Source: JADZEM01 sp046328125
GTDB taxonomy: Bacteria; Chloroflexota; UBA6077; JACCZL01
NCBI GenBank assembly: GCA_046328125.1
Contig: JAXLXF010000037.1
Coordinates: 9,307 to 73,306, forward strand
Length of the DNA: 64,000 nucleotides
Direction of reading: 5' to 3'
Of this stretch, positions 51,840 through 60,313 are shown one piece after another. Both the position numbers and the translations under genes were made by a program. Below the pieces are notes generated by a model. That model saw only the letters and a list, made by a program, of their open reading frames with translations, was not told the origin of the DNA and did no database searches. How positions within the stretch are numbered: position 1 is the first letter of the stretch; the number at the start of each line of letters is the position of its first letter.

Positions 51840-52973
51840 TCAGCAGCCCGTAGTCGGCGGATCGAGACGCTCCAGCTCGCGTCTCAGCTCGGCGCGCAGC
51901 GTCTCTTCGCTGGGCAGTTGCAGCAGGTAGCCGCTCGCGAAGATCTGACGTGCATCGTCGCCGAGGACGTAACGGACGACGGCGTCGTTCTTGTCCGTGC
52001 AAAGGACCAGGCCGATTGTCGGGTTGTCGCCGGTCTCGACGACTTCCTGGTCGTAGAAGTGCACGTACATCTGCATCTGGCCGAGATCGCCGTGGGACAG
52101 CTTCCCGACTTTCAGGTCGATCACGACGTAGCACTTCAGTTTCACGTGGTAGAAGACCAGATCGGGGTAGAAGTGGTCGCCGTCGAGCGTCAGGCGCACC
52201 TGGCGGCCGATGAACGCGAATCCACTTCCCAGCTCCAGGAGGAAGTCTTGCAGCTGCGAAATCAGTGCCGCTTCGAGCTGTGACTCGACCAGACGGTGGG
52301 ACTCCGGCAGGTCGAGAAACTCCAGGACGTACGGATCTTTGACGACGTCGATGGGTGCGCGGGCCACGAGCCCCTCGTTCGCGAGCGCCAGTATGCCGTC
52401 CTTGTCCTGACTCTTCAGCAGCCGCTCGAACAGCAGCGAGTTGATCTGGCGCTCTAACTGGCGAGCCGACCAGCCGTTGCGCACGGCCTCGATCTCGTAG
52501 AAGTCCCGCGCTTCTCGACGGTTGACCTTCAGCAAGGCACGGTAGTGTGTCCAGGAGAGCGCGGAGTGGATCTGGCCGGGATGCCAATCGTGTCCTACGT
52601 TGGCGGCAGAAACAACACGCAGTGCGTGTTGAAAGTCGTGAGCCACCTCAGCCAAGCTCGGATCATCAGTCACGTGCGATGTCTGGTCTTGGTACAGTAG
52701 TCCGGGGTATGTGAGATAGAACGCTCGCATGTACTGCAGCGCGCTGATTGAGAAGCCGCTTCCGACGTCTCGGGACAACTGGCGCGACAACCCTCGAAGT
52801 AGCGCCGTGCCGTACTCTGCACGGCCGGAGCCACCTTGCTCCGCCTCGACGATCTGCTGCCCGATCAGCCAGTTGGCGACCACGTGCGTGGTATTGACCG
52901 ACCGCGCCGCCTGTACGCGCGCAGCCTCCCAGATCTGACGGATCCTGAGCAGCAGGTCTGCGTCGATCGCCAC
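51840..52973 (-). CDS. YhcG/DUF1016-family PD-(D/E)XK nuclease
   Basis: The 377-residue protein starts at GTG 52973 (GAGGAG upstream). The N-terminal half (1-165) is the DUF1016 helical region (VVANWLIGQQIVEAEQGG, SISALQYMRAFYLTYP, ALSWTHYRALLKV), and the C-terminal half is a PD-(D/E)XK fold with FYPDLVFYH and CYVVIDLKVGKL. The Asp and Lys of the active site are visible in PDLVFYH and IDLK. The family acts in DNA processing, and some members occur with restriction systems or mobile elements. It stands alone here, convergent with the DUF2171-like gene, with no methylase or other defence gene nearby. Confidence 0.92.
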   Translation of the reverse strand: MAIDADLLLRIRQIWEAARVQAARSVNTTHVVANWLIGQQIVEAEQGGSGRAEYGTALLRGLSRQLSRDVGSGFSISALQYMRAFYLTYPGLLYQDQTSHVTDDPSLAEVAHDFQHALRVVSAANVGHDWHPGQIHSALSWTHYRALLKVNRREARDFYEIEAVRNGWSARQLERQINSLLFERLLKSQDKDGILALANEGLVARAPIDVVKDPYVLEFLDLPESHRLVESQLEAALISQLQDFLLELGSGFAFIGRQVRLTLDGDHFYPDLVFYHVKLKCYVVIDLKVGKLSHGDLGQMQMYVHFYDQEVVETGDNPTIGLVLCTDKNDAVVRYVLGDDARQIFASGYLLQLPSEETLRAELRRELERLDPPTTGC

Positions 52974-53062
52974 GTGGTCTCCTCAGCGTGACCAGCTCGT
53001 GGCTATCGTACGTACAATGGCTCGAGCTTGGCGAGGAAACGCGGCGATTGTGGGGCATCGCG

Positions 53063-53419
53063 ATGGCTAACGACACCTTCGAGCTGTTCGACCTGCGCGT
53101 GCGGATCGAGGAGATTCGCGGGCGCTGCACCTGCGACCATCAGGTCGGGCAATACTTCGAGCTGAAGGGCGGCAAGCTGAGCCTGCCGCCCGGTCAGAGC
53201 TTCTGCCTGTACGCGCTCGCCTCGACGCTGCCGCTGCTGCCGACCAAACAGCGTGCCCTCCACCCGAACGACTGGATGTCCACCGACGCGCGGATCGTGT
53301 GTCCTGACCCGCTCTGCGGCGTGGTCATGCTGATCGAGCGGGTCGGGCAGCGCACGCTCCACCACGACGACGTGAGCGCCGTCCCGCTCGATGGAGGGGA
53401 CGACACGCCCGAAGCCTGA
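53063..53419 (+). CDS. TIGR04076-family small protein
   Basis: The start is ATG 53063 (MANDTFELFDLRVRIEEI); longer in-frame starts upstream are unlikely. The 118-residue protein shows IRGRCTCDHQVGQYFELKGG, then FCLYALASTLPLLPTKQRA and DARIVCPDPLCGVVMLIERV. This pattern (a GxC...G..F segment and a C.YAL..LLP segment) matches the TIGR04076 family of unknown function. Several cysteines (CTC, CPDPLC) might bind metal. The gene ends just upstream of a hairpin terminator shared with the DUF4383 gene. Confidence 0.78.
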   Translation: MANDTFELFDLRVRIEEIRGRCTCDHQVGQYFELKGGKLSLPPGQSFCLYALASTLPLLPTKQRALHPNDWMSTDARIVCPDPLCGVVMLIERVGQRTLHHDDVSAVPLDGGDDTPEA

Positions 53420-53456
53420 CTGGCTGGACGAGCCGCCGCGCGTCGGGCGCGACACA

Positions 53457-53495
53457 CGCGGCAGGAGCCAGCCCGTGAGCTGGCCCCCTGCCGCG
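53457..53495. terminator. Bidirectional terminator-like hairpin
   Basis: CGCGGCAGG at 53457-53465 pairs with CCTGCCGCG at 53487-53495. Inside, CCAGC (53468-53472) pairs with GCTGG (53479-53483) around a CCGTGA loop. It lies between the convergent TIGR04076 and DUF4383 genes. Confidence 0.7.
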
Positions 53496-53514
53496 ACAGA
53501 TGGGCGCACCCCGG

Positions 53515-53910
53515 TCAGGCCGGCAGGGGCCGCCGCGCCGAGCTGGAGGCCACGAACGCGACCCAGCCCGTCACCGCCGCGCTCACCAGATGCAGCAGCG
53601 TGTCCGGCAGGTTGATCGCGACGCCCTCCGCGATCGGCGCGACGAAGCTCGCCACCACCAGCACCGCGAAGACGATCGCGAGCACGCGCCCGACCAGGGC
53701 GATGCGCGTTGCCGAGAGGCTGGCCCAGATCAGGACCGCTCCGGCGCCAATGTGCACGACGTTGTGTACGACGTTCACGGCGAAGATGCCGAGCAGGAGC
53801 CCCTGGCCGGGCTGCGTCGAGGGGACCACGAGCGCCGGGATGAACCCGAGGATGCCAACCGCGAGGTAGACGATACCGAGGACGAGACCCACCTTCTGCC
53901 CTGTGCCCAC
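53515..53910 (-). CDS. DUF4383-family membrane protein
   Basis: The GTG at 53910 (VGTGQKVGLVLG) is chosen for AGGGAG 8 nt upstream, giving 131 residues; the longer form from 53946 is possible. The protein has about four membrane helices (VGLVLGIVYLAVGILGFI, LLLGIFAVNVVHNVVHIGAG, VLAIVFAVLVVASFV, LLHLVSAAVTGWVAFVA). NVVHNVVHIGAGAVLI is the family mark of DUF4383. No function is established. It is monocistronic, with a terminator hairpin before the next convergent gene. His residues near helix 2 are conserved in the family as far as I recall. Confidence 0.88.
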   Translation of the reverse strand: MGTGQKVGLVLGIVYLAVGILGFIPALVVPSTQPGQGLLLGIFAVNVVHNVVHIGAGAVLIWASLSATRIALVGRVLAIVFAVLVVASFVAPIAEGVAINLPDTLLHLVSAAVTGWVAFVASSSARRPLPA

Positions 53911-54069
53911 GATGCCACTCCCTGTGTCTGAATCCTGGGCAGCCACCGCGCGCTGTAGCCGCTGTCACTGATACGCCGCCGGGATCGCCCTGGATCAGCG
54001 GAATTCGCCCGTCTGGCCTGAACGGCGCCGGGTGCCGCGTTTCGCGACTGGCCGTGCCCTGATCTCGCC

Positions 54070-54109
54070 TCACAGCAGATTCACAGCGCTTTCACAGCCG
54101 ACTCACAGC
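54070..54109 (+). promoter_or_regulatory. Four direct repeats of TCACAGC with 11-bp period (PHO-box-like)
   Basis: TCACAGC occurs at 54070, 54081, 54092 and 54103, each exactly 11 bp apart, with four variable bases between. Units of 7 + 4 bp with 11-bp spacing are the layout of PhoB/PhoP-type (OmpR family) boxes. They lie about 87 nt upstream of the peroxidase start at 54196, which they probably control. Confidence 0.6.
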
Positions 54110-54195
54110 CCGCTCCGAGGTTCGCCTGAGATCGTTGAGCGGCCTCTGCGATCTCCAATCCTCAGAGATCGACCGGGGAGCTCAGGGAGGGCTTC

Positions 54196-56199
54196 ATGGC
54201 GTGGCGAACGTATCTACGGTGGGCGCGTACTCGGACCAGGCTCTTGCGAGGTATCTCGGCCGGGCTGCTCGCGGCGTCAGTCGTCGGGGCGGCGGCGCCA
54301 CCAGCTCAGGCCGGGCCGGGCTTCGCTCCAGCCGCCGACAGTATCGTGTCGTGCACCCAGGTACCGACCCACTTCGGGCGCATGTTCGGCCGGGCGCCGG
54401 CCGCCAGCTGGTCGTCGTCTGACCTGGACGCGCTTTCCGCACGGGTGATGGCCGCCGAGGAGACCGACCCAACTCCCGAGGGCCAGGTGGACGACGAGGA
54501 GAACGCGGCCATCGACGCCGGCTTCACCTACGTCGGGCAGTTCGTCGATCACGACCTGACGCTCGACGACCGCCCCAACGACCTGACCACGCCGATCGAC
54601 CCGACCACGCTGCTCGACAAGCGGACCCCCGCGTTCGACCTCGACTCGGTGTACGGCAGCGGACCCGCCGGATCACCGCAGCTGTACCAGGCCGATGGCG
54701 TCCACCTGAAGCTCGGCTCCGCGCTGACTGGCGCTGCCACCGACGCTCACGCCGTCGATCTTCCGCGTGACGCGGCGTCCGGCCAGGCACTCCTGGGTGA
54801 CCCGCGCAACGACGAGAACCGGATCGTCGCCTCCCTGCACACGATCTTCTTGCGGTTCCACAACCTGCTGGCGGACCGACTGTCCCGTCAACACCCTGAC
54901 TGGACGAAAGACCGCCTGTTCGCGGAGGCGCAGCGCCAGACTCGGCTCCACTACCAGTGGGCTGTGCTGACCGACTTCCTGCCCAACATCGTGGGGCAGG
55001 ACACGGTCAACGCGGTCCTTCCCTCGCTGAACGCTCGCCAGACCCCGCCTCGGCTCCGGTTCTACGATCCGTGTGCTACCGGTGTGCCGGTCGAATTCAG
55101 CGTGGCGGCGTACCGTTTCGGCCACTCAATGGTCCGACCGCTCTACCGGATCAACACGACCGTCGCGAACCGCCTGCCGGTCTTCGACGGCACGTTCGAC
55201 CCGACCGGGAGCCTGGTCGGGTTTCAGCCGTCACCCGCGAACTTCGCGGTGGATTGGAGCTTCTTCTTCCCGCTGGACGGCCGGCGTGTCGTCGGCAAGC
55301 CGCAGTCGTCGTACAAGCTCGACAATTCGCTGGTGTTCCCGCTCAGCCTGCTGCCGCTGCCAGACACCGGTACTGGCCCGGCCTCGCTCGCGAAGCGGAA
55401 CCTGCTGCGCAGCGTGCAGCTGGGACTTCCGTCCGGGCAGACCGTCGCCCAGGCGATGGGGCTCCGGCCGCTGCGTGACGACCAGATCCTGGTCGGCAAG
55501 GCGACCGGCGACCCGGCCGACGCCGTGGCGATTACGACTGTCTCGCCCGGCTTCGCCGGCAAGGCGCCGCTCTGGACGTACGTGCTCGCCGAGGCAACGG
55601 CCAGCGCCTACGACGTCCATGACGGGCATATCGACGGCGGGTCGCGGGCGCCGATGCGGCTCGGGCCGGTCGGGCAGCGGATCGTCGCCGAGACGTTCGT
55701 CGGGCTGATGGCCGCCGATCCGTCGTCCGTCCTCTTCGAGAGCTCGTTCCGACCGGAACCGGACTTCGCCCAGAACGACCGATTCGGCTTCCGCGAGCTG
55801 ATCCGTGCCGTGATCTCGCCGCCGCCACCGCCGCCCACCCCTGGCCCGACCCCGCCGCCGGCGCCGACCTCGTGCAGCCCGCGACCGCCGGTCAGGCTGA
55901 CCACGACCCAGTCGGGCGGTGGGCGCCTTCAGGTGACCGTCGCGGCGACGACCAACTCGGGCCAGCCGACCAACACGCTGCGCTCGATCCAGTTCGGGCG
56001 GAGCATCGGCGCCGAGGTCGAGGTCGTGGGGCGGCCAGCCACGAGCGCGCCGTTCACCCTCGACCTGCCGGCCGGGGCCACCCAGGCGACGTTCGGGGTG
56101 CACCGAACGTCGCCCGGGCCGGTCCAGGTGCCGTTCACCGTGGCGGACAGCTGCGGCGATTGGAAGACGTTCGTCGGCGGAGGCGGGTCGGCGTTCTGA
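54196..56199 (+). CDS. Secreted haem peroxidase (animal-type peroxidase superfamily)
   Basis: The 667-residue protein has a signal peptide (RGISAGLLAASVVGAAAPP, cleaved near AQAG), then a peroxidase domain of about 500 residues. The distal His is in GQFVDHDLTLDD (about residue 119), the proximal His in YRFGHSMVRP (about 310), and GDPRNDEN and the haem-contact region HTIFLRFHN are present. The family (peroxidase/cyclooxygenase-like) uses hydrogen peroxide to oxidise halides or phenols. A Pro-rich linker (535-552) leads to a C-terminal beta-rich domain of about 110 residues with no known role, ending SCGDWKTFVGGGGSAF. It stands alone behind 11-bp direct repeats, so expression is probably conditional (for instance on phosphate). 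Confidence 0.9.
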   Translation: MAWRTYLRWARTRTRLLRGISAGLLAASVVGAAAPPAQAGPGFAPAADSIVSCTQVPTHFGRMFGRAPAASWSSSDLDALSARVMAAEETDPTPEGQVDDEENAAIDAGFTYVGQFVDHDLTLDDRPNDLTTPIDPTTLLDKRTPAFDLDSVYGSGPAGSPQLYQADGVHLKLGSALTGAATDAHAVDLPRDAASGQALLGDPRNDENRIVASLHTIFLRFHNLLADRLSRQHPDWTKDRLFAEAQRQTRLHYQWAVLTDFLPNIVGQDTVNAVLPSLNARQTPPRLRFYDPCATGVPVEFSVAAYRFGHSMVRPLYRINTTVANRLPVFDGTFDPTGSLVGFQPSPANFAVDWSFFFPLDGRRVVGKPQSSYKLDNSLVFPLSLLPLPDTGTGPASLAKRNLLRSVQLGLPSGQTVAQAMGLRPLRDDQILVGKATGDPADAVAITTVSPGFAGKAPLWTYVLAEATASAYDVHDGHIDGGSRAPMRLGPVGQRIVAETFVGLMAADPSSVLFESSFRPEPDFAQNDRFGFRELIRAVISPPPPPPTPGPTPPPAPTSCSPRPPVRLTTTQSGGGRLQVTVAATTNSGQPTNTLRSIQFGRSIGAEVEVVGRPATSAPFTLDLPAGATQATFGVHRTSPGPVQVPFTVADSCGDWKTFVGGGGSAF

Positions 56200-56223
56200 G
56201 CCCGCCCAGCGCCCCGTTTAGCT

Positions 56224-56252
56224 CCCCCTCTCCCGCGGTTAGGGAGAGGGGG
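56224..56252. terminator. Hairpin, 11-bp stem, between convergent genes
   Basis: CCCCCTCTCCC (56224-56234) pairs with GGGAGAGGGGG (56242-56252) around a 7-nt loop. It lies between the peroxidase (ends 56199) and an oxidoreductase gene on the other strand (ends 56280), so it may terminate both. Confidence 0.7.
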
Positions 56253-56279
56253 TTGGGGGGTGAGGGCATCTCCGATGCG

Positions 56280-57377
56280 TCAGATGCGGACGGTGCGTCC
56301 CTCGGCAGACGACCGCTCGATGGCCGCGATCAGGGCGTGCTGCTTCACGGCGTGGCCGAAGCCCGGCTCGTACGGCGCCCCCGAGGTCATCGCCTGCGCC
56401 AGCCGCATGTACCCCTGGGCGACGTTGCGGGCCGGGCCGGCCGGAATGCTGGCCGGGATCAGGGTGAAGTGCTCGGGGGGCTCGATCGGCGCCAGCGGCG
56501 CGTCGCCCTGCGATCCGAACAGCTTGCTCGGCCCGACGTTGGGCGATCCGCCGGAGATTACCAGGGTGCCCTCGCGACCGTAGATCTCGAAGCGATTCCC
56601 GCTCGGGTTGGACGGCACCGTCGTCACCAGGAACGAGACCTCGGCGCCGCCGGCGAGCCGGCCGGCCACGTTGATCCAGTCTGGCGAATCCACCTTCATC
56701 GTCTCGCCGGTGTCCGTGTTGTACCACTCGGCGATCCGAGTCGCGAGGCGGGCCGTGACCTCGACGAAGTCGCCCACCACGAAGTTGACGGCGTCGATGG
56801 CATGGCCCCCCGCGATGGTCAGCGTGTTCGCGCCGTTGCGGCGGTCGCCCTGCCAGATCCGCCCGTTGCCACGCCTTGACACGACCTGGCTGACGCCGCA
56901 GTAGTTCACACAGACCAGCTCGCCTACGTACCCCTGCTGGACCAGCTCGCGGGCGTACATGATGGCCGCGTCGCTCCTGGCCTGAAGTCCAACCGCCGTG
57001 GCGACCGAGCGCGTGTTCGCCATCTGCATCATGTCCTCGGCCTCGGCGACGCTAGCGCCGAGTGGCCACTCGCAGAAGACGGCCTTGCCAGCTTCGAGCG
57101 CGCTCATCACCAGGGCGTGGTGCCCCGGCACCCGGACCACGACCGAGATCAGGTCGATGTCCGGGTTCGCGATCATCTCCTCGAAGTCGTGGTACGCCAG
57201 CTCGGCGCCGAACGCCGCCTGCGACGCGGCCGCCGTCTCCTCGTGCGCGGTGCAGACGGCCTTGAGCTCGAAATCGGGCAAGGCGTTCAATGCGGGGACG
57301 TGGGCGTTCGCGCCCCAGCCGCTCCCGCCGGGTGTGACCGTCGCTCCGACGATGCCGACGCGGATCTTCGCTGCCAT
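56280..57377 (-). CDS. Gfo/Idh/MocA family oxidoreductase (Gal80-like)
   Basis: The start is ATG 57377 (MAAKIRVGIVG) with GGGAGAG upstream, giving 365 residues. The Rossmann motif is RVGIVGATVTPGGSGWGANA and the family Glu-Trp-Pro variant lies in VFCEWPLGASVAEAEDMM, where the catalytic Lys of EKP is replaced by Trp. The C-terminal domain includes IAGGHAIDAVNFVVGDF and FEIYGREGTLVISGG. The Lys-to-Trp replacement is also seen in Gal80-type regulators, so it may not be catalytic. It stands alone, convergent with the peroxidase. It is the third member of this family in the window. Confidence 0.88.
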   Translation of the reverse strand: MAAKIRVGIVGATVTPGGSGWGANAHVPALNALPDFELKAVCTAHEETAAASQAAFGAELAYHDFEEMIANPDIDLISVVVRVPGHHALVMSALEAGKAVFCEWPLGASVAEAEDMMQMANTRSVATAVGLQARSDAAIMYARELVQQGYVGELVCVNYCGVSQVVSRRGNGRIWQGDRRNGANTLTIAGGHAIDAVNFVVGDFVEVTARLATRIAEWYNTDTGETMKVDSPDWINVAGRLAGGAEVSFLVTTVPSNPSGNRFEIYGREGTLVISGGSPNVGPSKLFGSQGDAPLAPIEPPEHFTLIPASIPAGPARNVAQGYMRLAQAMTSGAPYEPGFGHAVKQHALIAAIERSSAEGRTVRI

Positions 57378-57546
57378 GCTCTCTCCCAGTCGCAACCGTT
57401 CGATGTCGATGCCTCGACAGTCTAGATGCGACCCGGGACACCCTGCAACGAACCGCGTGGGCCAGACCGCGCGTCGATCCGCCCACGGGATCGACGGTAT
57501 TCGTGCACAGCCCTCGCACGCGCGCTATGGTTTCCGGAGCGACACC

Positions 57547-60264
57547 ATGATCCCTTCCTCCATCCTGCCGCTCGCCGATGCCCGCGCGACCCTCGACCTC
57601 GTCGGCGGCAAGGGTGCGTCCCTTGCCCGGCTGGCGACGGCCGGCCTGCCGGTGCCGAGCGGCTTCCACGTCACGACCGACGCCTACCGGCGCTTCGTCG
57701 CGGACAACGGACTCCAGCCAGTCATCCTCGACGCCGTGCGGACGGCGGACCCCGTCCGGCCCGACACCCTCGAAGCGGCCTCGCGGGTGATCCACGACCG
57801 GTTCCTGGAAGCGTCGATGCCGGACGCCGTCGCCGAGGAGATCGCAGCGGCATACGCGCAGTTGCCCGGCGAGGATCCCGCCGTCGCGGTGCGGTCGTCG
57901 GCGACCGCCGAGGATCTCCCGGAGCTCTCCTTCGCCGGCCAGCAGGAGACGCTGCTGAACGTGCACGGCCGGCCCGCGCTGCTGAACGCGGTGAAACGGT
58001 GCTGGGCCTCGTTGTGGACGGCTCGCGCGCTCGGCTATCGCGCTCAGCACGGGATCGACCAGGAGGCGGTGAGCCTCGCGGTGGTCGTGCAGCTGCTGGT
58101 GCCTGCCGACGCGGCGGGCGTCCTGTTCACCGCCGACCCGGTGACTGGCGCGCGCGACCAGTTGATGATGACGGCGGCCTGGGGGCTTGGCGAAGCAATC
58201 GTCGGAGGCCAGGTCACGCCAGACACGCTGACGGTGGAGAAGGCGACTGGCCGAATCGTCAGCCAGGAGATCGCGGACAAGCAGGTGATGACGGTGCGCA
58301 CGGCCGCCGGCACCGAGGAACGGTCTACGCCCGATGCGCTCCGCCGTGCGCCGGTGCTCGACCGGGCGTCGGTCGCCGAGCTCACGCGGCTCGGCGTCCA
58401 GATCGAGCGGCTGTACGGCGTGCCGATGGACGTCGAGTGGGCGCTGACGGCCGGCGGTTCGAGCGGTGGAGACGGCGAGTCGGGCCTCGGGACGACCGAG
58501 CCTCGGAGTGCGGAACGCCGCGCCAGCTCGGTCGCCATCCTCCAGGCCCGCCCGATCACCGGCCTGCCGCCGGAGCCCGAGGCGCCGCTGGCGTGGCGGC
58601 TTCCGGATCCAGACGGCAAGTACGCCCGCTCCTCGATCATCGAGCTGCTGCCGGGGCCGCTCTCGCCGCTCTTTGGCAGCCTGGGCGTTCAGGAGATCAA
58701 CCAGGGGTATCGTCGTCTCGCCGAGACGTTCTTTGGCAGCGCGGCGGCGATCCCAAAGGACTTGATGGTCACCATCAACGACTTCGCCTACTACGACATC
58801 AGGTTCGGCGCGCGGCAAACACTTGCCATTGTGGTGCAGATGCCTCGCTTCGTGCGGAAGGCGTTCGGGACGGCCGAGACGCGCTGGCGGTACGAGTCAC
58901 GGCCTCGGTACGCCGAGACGGTGGCCCGCTGGCAGCAGCGCGAGCTCTCCACGCTCCCCGCTCGTGAGCTGCTGCGCGGCGTCCATGAGATCCTCGTCCA
59001 GGCGATCGACCATTACAGCTCGATCCAGGCCGGCATCCTGCCATCCGCGTACCTGAGCGAGTACCTCTTCACGCTGTTCTACGAGCATGTCGTGCGGCGG
59101 CCAGACGACCCGCCGGCCGTGACGTTCGTGCTCGGCTTCGACAGCCTGCCGATCCGCGCGGAGAAGTCGCTGTACGACCTGGCCCACTGGTGCCGCGAGC
59201 GACCGGCGCTCGCCGACCTGCTGGCGCAGACCCCGGCCGCCCAGATCGCGACCTGGCTGGCCGAGCCGACCAGCTCGCACGCCGCGCCGCTGCCGGCCAC
59301 GTCGCGGCCGGAGGAGTGGCCGGAGCTCCAGGCGCGCTTCGCCAGCCACCTGGCGCGGTTCGGGCACGCCATCTACGACCTGGACTTTGCCCAGCCGGTG
59401 CCCGCCGACGACCCGACCCCGCTGCTGGAGACGCTGAGGCAGCTTGTCCAGGGGCACGGGTCAGACCCGTACCGCCGCCAACGGGCGGCGGCCGGCCTTC
59501 GAGTCGAGGCGGTGGGGCGGATGCGCGCGCGCCTGCGGGGCTGGCGCCGGTCCAGCTTCAGGCGGCTGCTCGACTGGACGCAGCGGTACGCGCCGCTCCG
59601 CGAGGACGCCCTCGGGGACGTCGGGCTGGGCTGGCCGCTGGTGCGACGGCTGCTCCGCGAGCTGGGGCGCCGCCTCGTCGTGGCCGGCGCCGTCGAGCGG
59701 GAGGACGACGTCTTCTGGCTGCTGGACTCGGAGGTGGACGCGTTCGCCGACGAGCTGGATCGCGGCCGGACGCGGCTGGACGACACGATGGCGGCGGTGC
59801 GCGAGCGCAAGGCCCGGATCGGGAGGGAGAGCCGGCAGACCCCGCCGTCGTCGCTGCCGGAGCGGGTCACGTTCGCCGGGTTCGACTTCACGTCCTGGCT
59901 GCCGGCTCGAACCACCCAGGAGGCCGGCGACACCATCAGGGGTATCGGCGCGAGCCCTGGCCGGGTGACCGCGATCGCCCGCGTGCTGCGCGGGCCGGAG
60001 CAGTTCGGGCAGCTGCGGCAGGGCGACGTGCTGGTCGCGCCAATCACCACGCCCGCCTGGACGCCGCTCTTTGCGCTGGCGGCCGGCGTCGTCACCGACG
60101 TGGGCGGCCCGCTCAGCCACAGCTCGATCGTCGCCCGCGAGTACGGCATCCCGGCCGTGCTCGGGACCGGCGTCGCCACCCAGCGCATCCAGAGCGGCGA
60201 GACGATCGTCGTGGACGGCAGCGCGGGCACCGTGACGCTGGTCGCCCGTCGCCCACCGCTCTGA
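57547..60264 (+). CDS. PEP-utilising/pyruvate phosphate dikinase-type enzyme, rifamycin phosphotransferase-like
   Basis: The 905-residue protein starts at ATG 57547. It has an ATP-grasp PPDK N-terminal domain (about 1-330: GGKGASLARLATAGLPVPSG, AVRSSATAEDLPELSFAGQQ, ILQARPITG), a long middle domain (about 350-800) without recognised motifs, and a C-terminal swivelling His domain with catalytic His858 in GGPLSHSSIVAREYGIPAV. That order is the one of rifamycin phosphotransferases (Rph), in which the middle part binds the drug, and differs from true PEP synthase, which has a PEP-binding barrel at its C-terminus. PEP synthase is therefore less likely. Drug inactivation in this organism is inference only. 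A terminator hairpin follows at 60266-60295. Confidence 0.87.
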   Translation: MIPSSILPLADARATLDLVGGKGASLARLATAGLPVPSGFHVTTDAYRRFVADNGLQPVILDAVRTADPVRPDTLEAASRVIHDRFLEASMPDAVAEEIAAAYAQLPGEDPAVAVRSSATAEDLPELSFAGQQETLLNVHGRPALLNAVKRCWASLWTARALGYRAQHGIDQEAVSLAVVVQLLVPADAAGVLFTADPVTGARDQLMMTAAWGLGEAIVGGQVTPDTLTVEKATGRIVSQEIADKQVMTVRTAAGTEERSTPDALRRAPVLDRASVAELTRLGVQIERLYGVPMDVEWALTAGGSSGGDGESGLGTTEPRSAERRASSVAILQARPITGLPPEPEAPLAWRLPDPDGKYARSSIIELLPGPLSPLFGSLGVQEINQGYRRLAETFFGSAAAIPKDLMVTINDFAYYDIRFGARQTLAIVVQMPRFVRKAFGTAETRWRYESRPRYAETVARWQQRELSTLPARELLRGVHEILVQAIDHYSSIQAGILPSAYLSEYLFTLFYEHVVRRPDDPPAVTFVLGFDSLPIRAEKSLYDLAHWCRERPALADLLAQTPAAQIATWLAEPTSSHAAPLPATSRPEEWPELQARFASHLARFGHAIYDLDFAQPVPADDPTPLLETLRQLVQGHGSDPYRRQRAAAGLRVEAVGRMRARLRGWRRSSFRRLLDWTQRYAPLREDALGDVGLGWPLVRRLLRELGRRLVVAGAVEREDDVFWLLDSEVDAFADELDRGRTRLDDTMAAVRERKARIGRESRQTPPSSLPERVTFAGFDFTSWLPARTTQEAGDTIRGIGASPGRVTAIARVLRGPEQFGQLRQGDVLVAPITTPAWTPLFALAAGVVTDVGGPLSHSSIVAREYGIPAVLGTGVATQRIQSGETIVVDGSAGTVTLVARRPPL

Positions 60265-60265
60265 C

Positions 60266-60295
60266 GATCTCGCCGACCCATCGGTCGGCGGGATC
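60266..60295. terminator. Bidirectional terminator hairpin
   Basis: GATCTCGCCGACC (60266-60278) pairs with GGTCGGCGGGATC (60283-60295), 12 of 13 positions, around a CATC loop. It directly follows the TGA of the PEP-utilising gene and precedes the convergent chemoreceptor stop at 60314. Confidence 0.75.
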
Positions 60296-60313
60296 GTGCG
60301 GGAGGCACGCCGC

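Noticed and set aside
51840..52973. Restriction-modification or other defence island
   Set aside because: The YhcG-type nuclease stands alone; no methylase, specificity subunit or other defence gene is near.
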